NCBI GenBank assembly: GCA_944470555.2
Contig: OX104129.1
Span: 86,388,820-86,452,819, forward strand
Direction of reading: 5' to 3'
Length of the DNA stretch: 64,000 bases
DNA from: Heterobilharzia americana
Taxonomy: Eukaryota > Platyhelminthes > Trematoda > Strigeidida > Schistosomatidae
The notes beneath the pieces are model-generated. The model made no database searches. It worked only from the letters and a program-made list of their open reading frames with translations, and was not told where the DNA came from. This document shows, one piece after another, positions 1 through 8,860 of this stretch (the stretch's first letter is position 1; the number at the start of each line of letters is the position of its first letter). The translations under genes were made by a program, and so were the position numbers.

Positions 1-893
1 TGAAACTGCAATTTAAGAGTAACATCGCCAGTGAGATCATCACACAACGCATAAAACGAGTCTTGCATAATGCATTCCCAGCAGCTAAATTATATCCCAT
101 CTTCCACAACCACCCGATTCTAGGTGCAAGGAATAAAGACAAACTGCCTGATTCCGACACTTCATGTGCATTTATCAATTCAGCTGCTCCACTGGAGCTA
201 GCTAGTTACGTTGGGTACAATCAGGTAGGTTCATCGTCGAATTTCTGAGCACCACCCATCACGCTTGAACAAGGGACAAATTAGAACTATAAAGAGCTCC
301 ATACTTGCACACCTAGTTGACACGGGATATCAAGTAGATACTGGAAAAGCTTTCAAAATTATTCATCATATTCCAGTTGATTTACCACATGGATTATGCA
401 CTCACTCATTTCACACACCAGAGGTGATCGTAAATCACCCAACCTTTGTATTCAAACGAAGTTTGTTCAACCACTTTCATTACCGTTGCCGTCAACATGA
501 TGTAACTTCTAGGTTTACTTTGTACACCTCTTCCCCTTCTTGTTTCTATCAATATTCATGTTTCCAATTTTAGTAACTCTATTGATTATTTACATAATTA
601 TTTCTGAAACATGACCACGTGATTGGTGATTTGATTAAATTGTAAACCTATGTGTTAGTGTAGTGTGACATGGAGGAGATGGTGGGGGGTGGAAATGAGA
701 TGTTGTGGGCTGTCATGGAGTCAGGTTGCAAAGATTTCAGAGAACAGAGCATATTGGAGACATGCTCCTGAAGCCTTATATTCAATTAGGAACCCAAGTG
801 ACAAATAATAATAATATATTAGTGTAGAGGTCAAGATGAAGACCTAATTGAAAAGGAATATATTTCTTCTCTTAATCAGTCTTTTTCTAAATA
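1..893 (+). pseudogene. Penelope-like element 3' part (GIY-YIG region), copy 1
   Basis: Frames at 63-248 and 265-573 form the C-terminal half of a PLE protein: CS-YVG, RISEHHPS, then LNKGQIRTIKSSILAHLVDTG, the GIY-YIG endonuclease and its tail, with frame breaks between them. After the stop near 572 a 3' UTR follows to about 893, interrupted by an RTE stub at 664-818. The segment 1-893 is about 97% identical by eye to the reverse complement of 4386-5310. It runs off the left edge, and it lies in the intron downstream of transporter exon 5. Confidence 0.85.
664..818 (+). mobile_element. 155-bp 3' stub of the RTE-like element with TSD
   Basis: This matches the last roughly 150 bp of the intact element (ATGGAGGAG..., SWSQVAKIS..., RNPSD, then a TAATAATAAT tail). 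It is flanked by TTAGTGTAG at 655-663 and 819-827, a 9-bp target-site duplication. The related Penelope copy at 4440-4730 (minus) lacks the insertion and gives the empty site. It is severely 5' truncated, as is common for this type of integration. Confidence 0.9.
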
Positions 894-1145
894 ATGAGAA
901 GTTTTGGTTTTTATGTCTGGTAAATACAAGTTTCATACGGACATCTATGTATGCAGCTAATTAAGAAACAAGTTTATTCATTTTCATCGATAAAAATCGT
1001 AGTTTTAGTAAAATAGTTGACTGCGCACACATTTCAGCAACATATGAGTTGGGAGGATTACATTTCCCCTATATCATTCTTTTCTTTACTTACAAGCTTC
1101 TTTCAGTGCGAATTCCATTAAGATATCATCAGGAAAAAATTTGCA

Positions 1146-1800
1146 TCATTGTGAGATACGGAAAAACCAAGCCATAAAAATTGGATAAATACTATAATAC
1201 TTCCTTATCGAAAATCCACACCGGGAGAAATAAGACATATCTTTAACAGTTGCGTCATCAGGGTATTCTTTAAGATGATGAGTACACGACACACCTGTGT
1301 AAATTAAAAGGTCCGACTGCCCATTTGTAGCAACAGAACTGCATTTATAAGGCAGACTTTGTAGTGAATGCGACGCTACACACACTGGAGAGACATTACG
1401 TCAAATACTAACATGTCTAACCGAACACGGTCAAAGTTGTAAGTAACCACTTGAAAATTCCTATGATCTGGAAAAACTTAAAAAACACTGCCATCGTGGT
1501 TCATGCCTTATATTCAAGTCATAAAATATCATTCGAAAAGGCAAAAGTCCTGCAAATGCGTTTTCTTTCTCACAAAAAGAGGGTTATTAGAGAAGAACTG
1601 CAAGTCTTTTCGTACCCTTCTTAGGTCAGCAGAAAAGATGAGTTAGACATCCCACAAATATGGTAAACATTAATGACGCGCATAGACAGTTGCAAACAAT
1701 ATACGAAGAGAAGGTAGAACACAACTTCATTTCACTGTATTTCAAGTGATTTATTCAGAATTTATTCTTGTTTGAATAGCTTCCGGTGTTATTTCGCTTA
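1146..1800 (+). pseudogene. Penelope-like element fragment (GIY-YIG region) of another subfamily
   Basis: No long ORF remains. Translation on the plus strand gives CSECDATHTGETLRQI...TEHGQS at about 1348-1425, the zinc-knuckle-like C-x-x-C and GIY-YIG core of PLEs. After a frameshift comes NTAIVVHALYSSHKISFEKAKVL to about 1560 and then KKRVIREELQV. The same HA-x-x-x-SHKI-x-x-E wording recurs in the element at 44.7 kb. The open frame on the minus strand at 1146-1385 is its shadow. A degenerate hammerhead lies about 0.3 kb downstream. Confidence 0.75.
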
Positions 1801-1940
1801 GTAGTCTTAACCACGTCAAAAAATATTGGTTGTATTGTCACAACTTATCTAATCCGATTACTTAATACTTTATTGATCTATTGTTTTCATCAGTTTTACG
1901 TTCTCACCACCTTCTGTACCAAAACTTGAATATTAACCTG

Positions 1941-2003
1941 AGAACTTAATGTCAGATTCATACTCTTGAAAAGAATCTTGTTAGCAAGATCGAAACGTTG
2001 AGA
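1941..2003 (+). ncRNA. Degenerate hammerhead-ribozyme-like sequence, probably from a PLE terminal repeat
   Basis: Three elements are in hammerhead order. A GTC sits at 1951-1953. CGAAAC sits at 1991-1996. Between them is a 6-bp stem II, ATCTTG-TTAG-CAAGAT, at 1975-1990. The flanks pair as stem III (1945-1952 with 1995-2002: eight pairs, two of them G-U). The seven core bases expected to be CTGANGA read TTGAAAA, two transitions away (C3 and G8), and stem I is poor. Hammerheads are known in PLE terminal repeats of many animals. This copy is surely inactive. Confidence 0.45.
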
Positions 2004-2141
2004 AATAATGGAAAATATTTGTTTATTTTGTTATTTATTCTAAAATACTATACCGGGATTATACAGATTAAAATACACCTTTCTATAAGCTCTTTACAAT
2101 TGTTATCTAATCATTTAATTAATTAGAAATCAGAAACTCAC

Positions 2142-2370
2142 TTCCATCAAATGTTTGATAGATTGGAATATTTTGAAATTGTGATAAATAACCCATGAAT
2201 GAATACAGTGTTATACTATTCAACAGACTGATGGCAGCATTCATAAAGGTTGTTAAAATGCAATCAACATAAGCGGGATGATTAACTTTATTGTAACTTC
2301 CATAAGCCAGATGTACACCAAAACCCACACCCAACGAGAAGAAGGCTTGACTAGATGCTGAAAACCATAC
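2142..2370 (-). CDS. SLC6 monoamine transporter exon 5 (TM6 and TM7)
   Basis: The exon is 229 nt, with a TTTTTTCATTCAG acceptor and a GTGAGT donor at 2141. It encodes VWFSASSQAFFSLGVGFGVH, then LAYGSYNK, then an NHPAYVD loop and the TM7 segment with MNAAIS. The Gln and Ser in SSQAFFS match the chloride/sodium-site Gln and Ser of TM6. SLGVGFG is the unwound TM6 centre that touches substrate. Asn and Ser of MNAAIS match the TM7 Na1/Cl- ligands. The exon ends one base into a codon after DG, so at least one more exon lies left of it. No exon was found between 1 and 2141. Confidence 0.92.
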
Positions 2371-2885
2371 CTGAATGAAAAAATTGAAGGAAATATTGCA
2401 TTAAAACAGCAAACATTCTGTACTCATCAAGAGTTTAAATGCCAAGAAAGATTTGTGAAAGAAGTGAGAGCTCTGAATGCTATAAAACTATCTCAAACCA
2501 GTTTGAAACCTTAAACTATTATTCACTAAGTAGGAGGAATTGAATAAAACAGGTAACCGATCATAATACATTTTAAACACACCAACTGAATGACGCATTC
2601 CTGGTCTTCTGGATTATTAATCGCATCTCTGAACAATTACTGAATTTCAACATTCCGAAGTTAAACGTTGAGTGAGAAAAATGAAAAGCATTACAATATT
2701 GTGCACTGAGACGTTTAAAATATACACAATCATATAGTGATGAGAGATGTTCACAGCAGAATTGGGTAGACTGCAAAAATATCTGGATTGTAAGGGTTCC
2801 TGTCCAATGGATGACAAAGATAAGTCAAATCTTCATCTCATGCAGAAATAAATTGACAAACACATTATAGACTATCACAATAAAT

Positions 2886-3125
2886 AATGATGGATCGTGG
2901 CTAGCAGTGGAATCCAGGATGCGCAATTCCTCCTATTTGGGACTCGTCAGCTGGATGTACCTGCTTCCAGTGAGTGACGAAATGCGCATTCTGAATTCCA
3001 CTGCTGGCCACGATCCATCATTACTACCATAAGAGCACAGGTTATATCGAGGCATCCTCACATGATCCCAGATGCTAATAGAGACCGATCAGTTCGGTCC
3101 AGTCAGTGACGGCATAATATAAAAA
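2886..3125 (-). repeat. Fold-back pair of Sm-alpha-like SINE ends
   Basis: The 40-nt arms 2886-2925 and 2983-3022 are inverted copies of the SINE 3' end (TAGCAGTGGAATCCAGGATG and its complement) with three mismatches. On the minus strand a hammerhead region reads CTGACGAG, stem II GTCC/GGAG, then GAAT in place of GAAA, so A15.1 is lost. A SINE head in plus-reverse order (GACCGATCAGTTCGGTCC) follows to about 3115. Two SINE copies lying back to back, or one rearranged copy, would give this palindrome. Confidence 0.75.
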
Positions 3126-3393
3126 CAATTACACTCATTTCAAAATAAAAAGTTTATATTAAAGAATGTCAAAAATCCCTATTGTCAAAATTACAAGCAA
3201 GTATATAAGCGAACAATATTGTTTTCAACTAGCCTTCATCATGCTAATAAACAAATATTGTCATATATGAAACGCTTAAACAATCATGGTAGATTCTCTA
3301 CATTGTGGTAACAACAAAATGAAACATGCATATAGTAAACATTCGGATAATAATAACTATGCGTAACAGATATTCTAACAAACATAAGCGTGT

Positions 3394-3984
3394 TGGAAAT
3401 GAGAGATTAGAACGTTTAGTATGGAATACTGATCCCAGCTTCTTCAGCGAAATGATCAAAATCCACATTATCATAGATATATATTACAGGCCAAACATCG
3501 TGTAGTTCATCTCATTCTCCAATCGTGACTGGATCACGACTGTTTTTCAATAGGGTTATGAATCATTCACACCATGGGACAGAGATTCATACGATGCGTG
3601 AATGTAAGCCGGTGTGCGTGGGTGTTATATTTCTGATATCGATTAATACAAATTAATAGAGGTCATGCGTTCCATTGTCATAGATTGTAATTCCATTTTA
3701 GACTGTTTACTAGAAATGTCACACACAGTGAAGTGACAGTATCATTTACTGGATAATTTTTCGGACATAGTCTATTGTCCATATTCATATCAGGCGATAT
3801 GATACTGTTTACCTGTGTGATATTTCTAATAAACAGACTAAAATGGAGAGGTCATATGTGTCATAATTGTCAATGCATGAAGAATATGTACTTGTTGTAA
3901 GTCTGTGGTACACAGTGTGTCATTTTTATTTATGTATAAAAACAGAATGAATTGATAACGATACGACTTGTATTTCTGTTTTCT
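3394..3984 (+). repeat. Left arm of a ~590-bp near-perfect inverted repeat
   Basis: The arm is nearly identical to the reverse complement of 6914-7505. I saw one mismatch near the inner edge in the stretches compared. Within it, 3693-3750 and 3796-3847 form an imperfect internal palindrome (CCATTTTAGACTG ... CAGACTAAAATGG). No coding potential is recognised. The pair encloses a 2.9-kb patchwork of PLE and SINE sequence, so it may be terminal repeats of a Penelope locus or of a fold-back element. Confidence 0.92.
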
Positions 3985-3987
3985 TTA

Positions 3988-4230
3988 TTAATGATGGGAA
4001 TTACCTAACAACGGGATCCAGGATGCACGTTTTATCCTATTTGGGATTCGTCAGCTGGATGTACTTGCACCTCAGTTAGTGATGTTGTTCCTATCAAAAG
4101 TCGAACTCGAGAGCTATCGCTTCTAACGCCAGAGCGTTATCCACTAGATCACCGCACAAGAGCCCATATGCCAATAGAGACCGATCAATTCGGTTCAATC
4201 AATGTCTGTTTCCTTAGTTTCTTGTTCACT
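3988..4230 (-). mobile_element. Sm-alpha-like SINE, nearly complete, with decayed hammerhead
   Basis: On the minus strand the order is: head with GACCGAATTGATCGGTCTC-like sequence and GGCATATGGGCTC, an A-box-like TGATCTAGTGG, a B-box-like GAGTTCGACTT, a linker AGGTGCAAGTACATCCAG, then the hammerhead and tail GGATCC...CCCATCATTA. Core: CTGACGA; stem II ATCC/GGAT, with a compensated outer A-T pair; AAAAC where GAAAC is needed (G12 lost). A pol III internal promoter followed by a hammerhead is the Sm-alpha organisation described for S. mansoni. Confidence 0.82.
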
Positions 4231-4231
4231 G

Positions 4232-4240
4232 TAAATGACA

Positions 4241-4280
<40 letters not shown>
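4232..4280. repeat. (AAT)n microsatellite
   Basis: About 16 AAT units with one interruption at the right end (AACAATAATG). It sits directly upstream of the SINE head at 4230 and may be a remnant of an element tail. Confidence 0.95.
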
Positions 4281-4283
<3 letters not shown>

Positions 4284-4385
4284 TAATGAAAAATATGGAT
4301 GCAACTGATAGCACATTGTTTATTGTAGATGATGATGATGATGATAACAGCTATCTCAGATAGTTAAAATGATGATTTGCATGAT

Positions 4386-6112
4386 GATGACAATTTACTG
4401 CAAATAGAAACAGACTGATTGAGCGAAGAAATATATTCCTTTTCAATTAGGTCTTCATTTTGGCCTCTATACTATTATATAGGTTTACAATTTAATCAAA
4501 TTACCAATCACGTGGTGATGTTACGGAAATAATGATGTAAATATGTTTAGTAATGATGGGCAATGGCTAGCAGTGGAATCCAGGATGCGCATAGTTACAA
4601 GACGGGCAATATCGAGGCATTCGCATAGGAGCCCATATGCCAACAGAGACTGATCAATTCGGTCCAATCAACGACGGTGTAATACAAGCGATAACACTAA
4701 ATGATGTAAATAGTCAATAGAGTTACTAAAATTGGAAACATGAATATTGATAGAAACAGGAAGGGGAAGAGGTGTACAAAGTAAACCTAGAAGTTACATC
4801 ATGTTGACGGCAACGGTAATGAAAGTGGTTGAACAAACTTCGTTTGAATACAAAGGTTGGGTGATTTACGATCACCTCTGGTGTGTGAAATGAGCAAGTG
4901 CATAATCCATGTGGTAAATCAACTGGAATATGATGAATAATTTTGAAAGCTTCTTTAGCATCTACTTGATATCCCGTGTCAACTAGGTGTGCAAGTATGG
5001 AGCTCTTTATAGTTCTAATTTGTCCCTTGTTCAAGCATGATGCGTGGTGCTCAGAAATTCGACGATGAACCTACCTGATTGTACCCAACGTAACTAGCTA
5101 GCTCCAGTGGAGCAGCTGAATTGATAAATGCACATGAAAGTGTCGGAATCAGGCAGTTTGTCTTTATTCCTTGCACCTAGAATCGGGTGGTTGTGGAAGA
5201 TGGGATATAATTTAGCTGCTGGGAATGCATTATGCAAGACTCGTTTTATGCGTTGTGTGATGATCTCACTGGCGATGTTACTCTTAAATTGCAGTTTCAA
5301 GAAGACTTGCTTCTTAGGAAGTGTTGGCATTGTTGTCTTAACCCTCGTAATATTCATGTGCTTAGTTACAAACTTGTCTGGGTAGCCATTCCTACTGAGG
5401 AGATCACGGATGGTGGCTTACTCTTGCTTTATAACATCCTATCAGCAAATAGCTGAGTCACGGTATACTAAGCATTTCACTAAGTTCTTTTTGTATTGGA
5501 TGGGTACAGCACTAAAGAAGTGTGCATATTGAGTTGTTTATGTTGGCTTTCTATAAACACTTCGCTTCAGGGTTCCATCCGACCTTCTTACGAGCAGGTC
5601 AAAAAATGGGATACTATCATTTTTCTCCTCTTTCATTGTGAAGTTGATTACCAGGTGAACACTTTTGAACTTATTCAGAGCAGCATTCTTATCAGTCTCA
5701 CTATAAATGTATCATCCATGTAACGATAATATAACTCTAAACGATTAGTAGTATGATTCAGTGGACCATTTTCAAGTTTGGCCAGAAAAAAATACGTTAA
5801 GAGCTGGCCAAGGGGTGACATTATGGCAACTCCATCAGATCGTGCATTCGTCGTACACCTCAGAAGTAGTTCTTTCAATCTGCAGACTGGAATACCTATT
5901 TCCATGCGTGCTTCGTGAGTTCGTTGCAAATAAAGTCTACTGTCTCCACTAAAGGGACGTTAGTAAAAAAAGATGAAACGTCACACGAAATCATTAACGT
6001 ATTATCTACTTTGAGATCCTCAATCTTTCTGATATGAGAGTATGTTAATTTTTGTTTTGCTTCCTTTACTTTTATTTTCTGATTATTATTTACCATGCAG
6101 TAGCCAACTGAA
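4386..6112 (-). pseudogene. Penelope-like element, RT to GIY-YIG, copy 2
   Basis: Minus-strand pieces follow PLE order. Motif A region: SCDVSSFFTNVPLVETVDFI (about 6020). Motif B/C: DGVAIMSPLGQLL and YRYMDDTFIV (about 5870-5700), with a YMDD active site. Then come KAR.. linker debris, LGARNKDKLPDSDT (about 5170), RISEHHASCLNKGQIR, and the intact-looking 102-aa tail at 5034-4726. Frames are broken by many stops. The 3' UTR continues below 4726 and is interrupted by a SINE at 4544-4699. About 97% identical to copy 1 at 1-893 over the shared part. Confidence 0.88.
4544..4699 (-). mobile_element. Short Sm-alpha-like SINE inserted in a PLE, with TSD
   Basis: A 156-bp body is flanked by the 13-bp duplication AATGATGTAAATA at 4531-4543 and 4700-4712. 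The inverted PLE copy at 577-620 reads straight through (TTATTTACATAATTATTTC), confirming the empty site. The SINE keeps head (GACCGAATTGATCAGTCTC, GGCATATGGGCTCC) and tail (GCGCATCCTGGATTCCACTG) but has lost the tRNA-like part and the hammerhead core between them. Confidence 0.92.
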
Positions 6113-6664
6113 TTTTTTCTGATCGATCCAAGCTGTTGGGATTAGTCTATCTCATTAAAAGAGCAAATCTTCTAGTGACATTGGAAGAAGACAAAAGCAA
6201 TGAGCTGAAGTTAATTTGATCTACACTTAAAGCAACTAACTATTCTGATAGATTTGCTAAAAGAATCTCGGAAAACAAAGCGTTCGACATGAAACCTGAA
6301 GGTCCTGAGTTCGATCCCTAGCCCGGTCGTGGGTGCTTAATGCTGAGAAGTCTCATACTAGGACGAAACAGCTGTCCAGTGCTCCCAAGTTTTCAATGGT
6401 TCCCAACTAAATGTCAGTCCATGATAAATACTACTTCTAAATTAAAATCCACACTTATCTCAAAAATAATCTATGTTCTACTTTGCTGAAGGTCAAAAAT
6501 GTAATATCGACGGAAAACCAACAGAATTGTCTGTGAAGTAAGCTGCTCGGATTGTGATGCTGTATATGTAGGGGAAACATTCAGGCAGGTGGATGTAAAG
6601 GTAAGGGAATACAGACAGCGTTTGAAGCAAATTACAAAGACCTCATTAAACGTTCATAGATTGG
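6113..6664 (+). pseudogene. Penelope-like element fragment split by a second-family SINE
   Basis: Plus-strand translation near 6170-6280 gives EEDKSNELK, STLKATNYSDRFAKRISENK, which is the RT-to-GIY linker of PLEs. After a SINE at 6296-6440 it resumes at about 6515-6660 with VCEVSCSDCDAVYVGETFRQ, the GIY-YIG core with its C-x-x-C pair. This element runs opposite to the neighbouring PLE (4386-6112), head to head. No frame is open for long. Confidence 0.78.
6296..6440 (+). mobile_element. Second-family tRNA-derived SINE (copy T1) with hammerhead-like core
   Basis: The tRNA-like region keeps the B-box-like GAGTTCGATCC at about 6307-6317; the A box is lost. Downstream CTGAGAA (6343-6349), stem II GTCT/GGAC, GAAAC (6365-6369), loop AGCT, GTC (6374-6376), then CAGTGC follow in the order of a type I hammerhead. 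Only G8 differs from the CTGANGA rule. It is inserted in a PLE fragment. Confidence 0.8.
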
Positions 6665-6850
6665 AGAATAGATCACCTAATCATCATTTTGGAATATCTG
6701 AGATAGCCGTTATCATCATATACAATAAACAATATGCTATCACCTTCATACATATTTCTCATTATTAATATTATAATCCAGCTGACGAGTCCCAAATGGG
6801 AGGAAATGCATACCATCGATTCCACTGTTAGCCACAATTTATCATTACTA
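6665..6850 (+). mobile_element. Sm-alpha-like SINE 3' half with hammerhead
   Basis: AATCCAG, CTGACGAG (6783-6790), stem II TCCC/GGGA, GAAA (6803-6806), ATC and the tail CTGTTAGCC lie in hammerhead order on the plus strand. The outer stem II pair is G-G, and three bases of the downstream stem I strand are deleted, so self-cleavage is doubtful. The stretch 6665-6770 before it (CTATCTCAGATAG region) is an inverted relative of 4275-4385 and of the ends of the palindrome at 8055-8440. Confidence 0.65.
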
Positions 6851-6913
6851 AGTATGAACATAATCAGTATTATTTTTATGATTGTTATCATTTACTACTT
6901 GACCAAGACACAA

Positions 6914-7505
6914 AGAAAACAGATATACAAGTCGTATCGTTATCAATTCATTCTGTTTTTATACATAAATAAAAATGACACACTGTGTACCACAGACTTA
7001 CAACAAGTACATATTCTTCATGCATTGACAATTATGACACATATGACCTCTCCATTTTAGTCTGTTTATTAGAAATATCACACAGGTAAACAGTATCATA
7101 TCGCCTGATATGAATATGGACAATAGACTATGTCCGAAAAATTATCCAGTAAATGATACTGTCACTTCACTGTGTGTGACATTTCTAGTAAACAGTCTAA
7201 AATGGAATTACAATCTATGACAATGGAACGCATGACCTCTATTAATTTGTATTAATCGATATCAGAAATATAACACCCACGCACACCGGCTTACATTCAC
7301 GCATCGTATGAATCTCTGTCCCATGGTGTGAATGATTCATAACCCTATTGAAAAACAGTCGTGATCCAGTCACGATTGGAGAATGAGATGAACTACACGA
7401 TGTTTGGCCTGTAATATATATCTATGATAATGTGGATTTTGATCATTTCGCTGAAGAAGCTGGGATCAGTATTCCATACTAAACGTTCTAATCTCTCATT
7501 TTTAA
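6914..7505 (-). repeat. Right arm of the ~590-bp inverted repeat
   Basis: Partner of 3394-3984. The outer boundary is seen where AAATGAGAGATTAG identity stops and unrelated sequence (GCGTCTTAA versus GCGTGTTGG) begins. The inner boundary is at CTGTTTTCTTT. An open frame of 108 aa at 6734-7060 enters this arm but resembles nothing and is only partly shared by the left arm, so I do not call it a gene. Confidence 0.92.
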
Positions 7506-8054
7506 GACGCTGAGATTTGTCCAAGTATGTCTTACATCTATCAACATTTTTCTCTGCGCGCAATATTTGTGAAACTATCTGGTGAAATCCGAACCATCAT
7601 TTATATAAATAACGTTAATACTAGTAACTATCTAAATAATGATAAGAAGAGTGGGAAGAACACTGTTGTGCAGACATTTAACTAAATAATATGGGTCAAA
7701 ACTTTGAAAGATAGAAGTTACGTAATATTAAGGAATGAAATGCGCAGGTACTCATAGTCTAAACAGATGAATATTCATCTGATTATGATTGCAAATGAAA
7801 TAAATATTCGCACCACTGCCGGAATGGAACGAGAGACCATAGAGTATCCGGCCTGAGGCTCTGCCAAGTGAGGTGCAAGGTCTGACTGTCGACCAGATTC
7901 TCATTTACCTTCGATTACCATAGGTTTTACCCAACTACCATGTGAATTCATGACGCGTCACTACAGTTTGATTACATTCACACTGGCTGCCTAGTCAGTA
8001 CTTCTCATCCTAATCCCAATCTACCTGAGTCAGAGAGGGGGGAACATGATATTG
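7506..8054. other. No gene seen
   Basis: Intronic AT-rich DNA within the transporter gene. A block around 7826-7900 (CCGGAATGGAACGAGAGACC, CCGGCCTGAGGCTCTGCC) is GC-richer than its surroundings and looks like eroded repeat sequence, but I cannot assign it. Confidence 0.4.
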
Positions 8055-8440
8055 ACTATCGTTTTTGACTATCTGAGATAGCCGTTGTTTGGCAGACTGG
8101 TTTTTTTTACTGGGTGACGATTGAAGGTGAGATGAAAATTTAAGACCATGGCCGGAAGTTCTGAGTTGGTGGCCAATGCGTATAAGATCAAGAGGTAGTA
8201 TCGCGTCACGAATTCCTATGGTAGTAGGGAAAACTCATCATGATTGAAGTGAAATAAAAACCTGGTCAACAGTCGTACCACGTATCTCAGTTGGTAAGGC
8301 ATCGGACTAGAAACCCGATGGTCGATGGTTCGAATCCGATTGCGGTTCATATTTTCATTTGACCTTCACTCATCACCCAGTAACAATACTAGTCTGCCAA
8401 ACCACGGCTATCTCAGATAGTTAAAAGTGGTAAATAAACA
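8055..8440. repeat. Palindromic element around a tRNA-like core
   Basis: Ends of about 75 nt are inverted copies: GACTATCTGAGATAGCCGTT...GGCAGACTGG...ACTGGGTGACGATTGAAGG on the left, and its imperfect complement on the right (8356-8440). Between them lies a tRNA-like sequence. The CTATCTCAGATAG end motif also occurs at about 4355 and 6700. Either two SINE-like copies lie head to head or this is a fold-back/MITE-type element. Confidence 0.7.
8278..8350 (+). tRNA. tRNA-like sequence or tRNA pseudogene
   Basis: A D-arm CTCAGTTGGTAAGGC, an anticodon arm TCGGA-CTAGAAA-CCCGA, and a T-loop GGTTCGAATCC are spaced as in a tRNA. The B box is a perfect match. The anticodon loop would read AGA (Ser) but has an A-C pair at its base, there is no long variable arm, and the T stem pairs poorly. 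I therefore favour a tRNA-derived repeat over a working tRNA gene. Confidence 0.5.
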
Positions 8441-8860
8441 TTTGAGTGAATGGGCTGAAGAAATGGAACGGGATGAAAATTGAATCTTTGAAGTTATTTG
8501 TTAAGTTTTCTCTGGTCAAATCAAAGATAATGGCTGCACAAACTTCCTCCACAAACAATGACTATGTTTGGTTTCTTCAATTCCCATAACCTCAGCTATA
8601 CGTAATATACAGGTGCAAATAACATTCGGAAGATCTTGTGGAATGCGAAAAATGATTTTTAACGCTTTGGTCTTATCTGTTACTTGACGATTATCCACCA
8701 AATGCTGCAGAAATGAACTTCGTATTGACTTCTCTTGCTGCGTTCCTAGCCATGACTACAATTGCTCAGTAACTCGTTTGTTAAGCTGCCTAGTTGTAAG
8801 CGCAACAAACTTTCTCCACAAGACTTCACCATGATTGGTTTAATGTTTGGTATATGAGAA
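8440..8860 (-). pseudogene. Penelope-like element 3' fragment
   Basis: Minus-strand pieces read VGLTTRQLNKRVTEQL (about 8790), then SIRSSFLQHLVDNRQ, then KALKIIFRIPQDLP and ICTCILRIAEVM at 8640-8550. These match the GIY-YIG region and tail of the copy at 265-573 (KAFKIIHHIPVDLPHG). One stop and a frameshift are present. It lies in the intron between exons 4 and 5. Confidence 0.75.

Noticed and set aside
5128..5723. Plus-strand frames of 74-85 aa with hydrophobic stretches
   Set aside because: They run antisense through the Penelope copy at 4386-6112.
6734..7060. 108-aa plus-strand frame, Ile-rich
   Set aside because: Spans SINE sequence and the inverted-repeat arm, with AT-driven composition.
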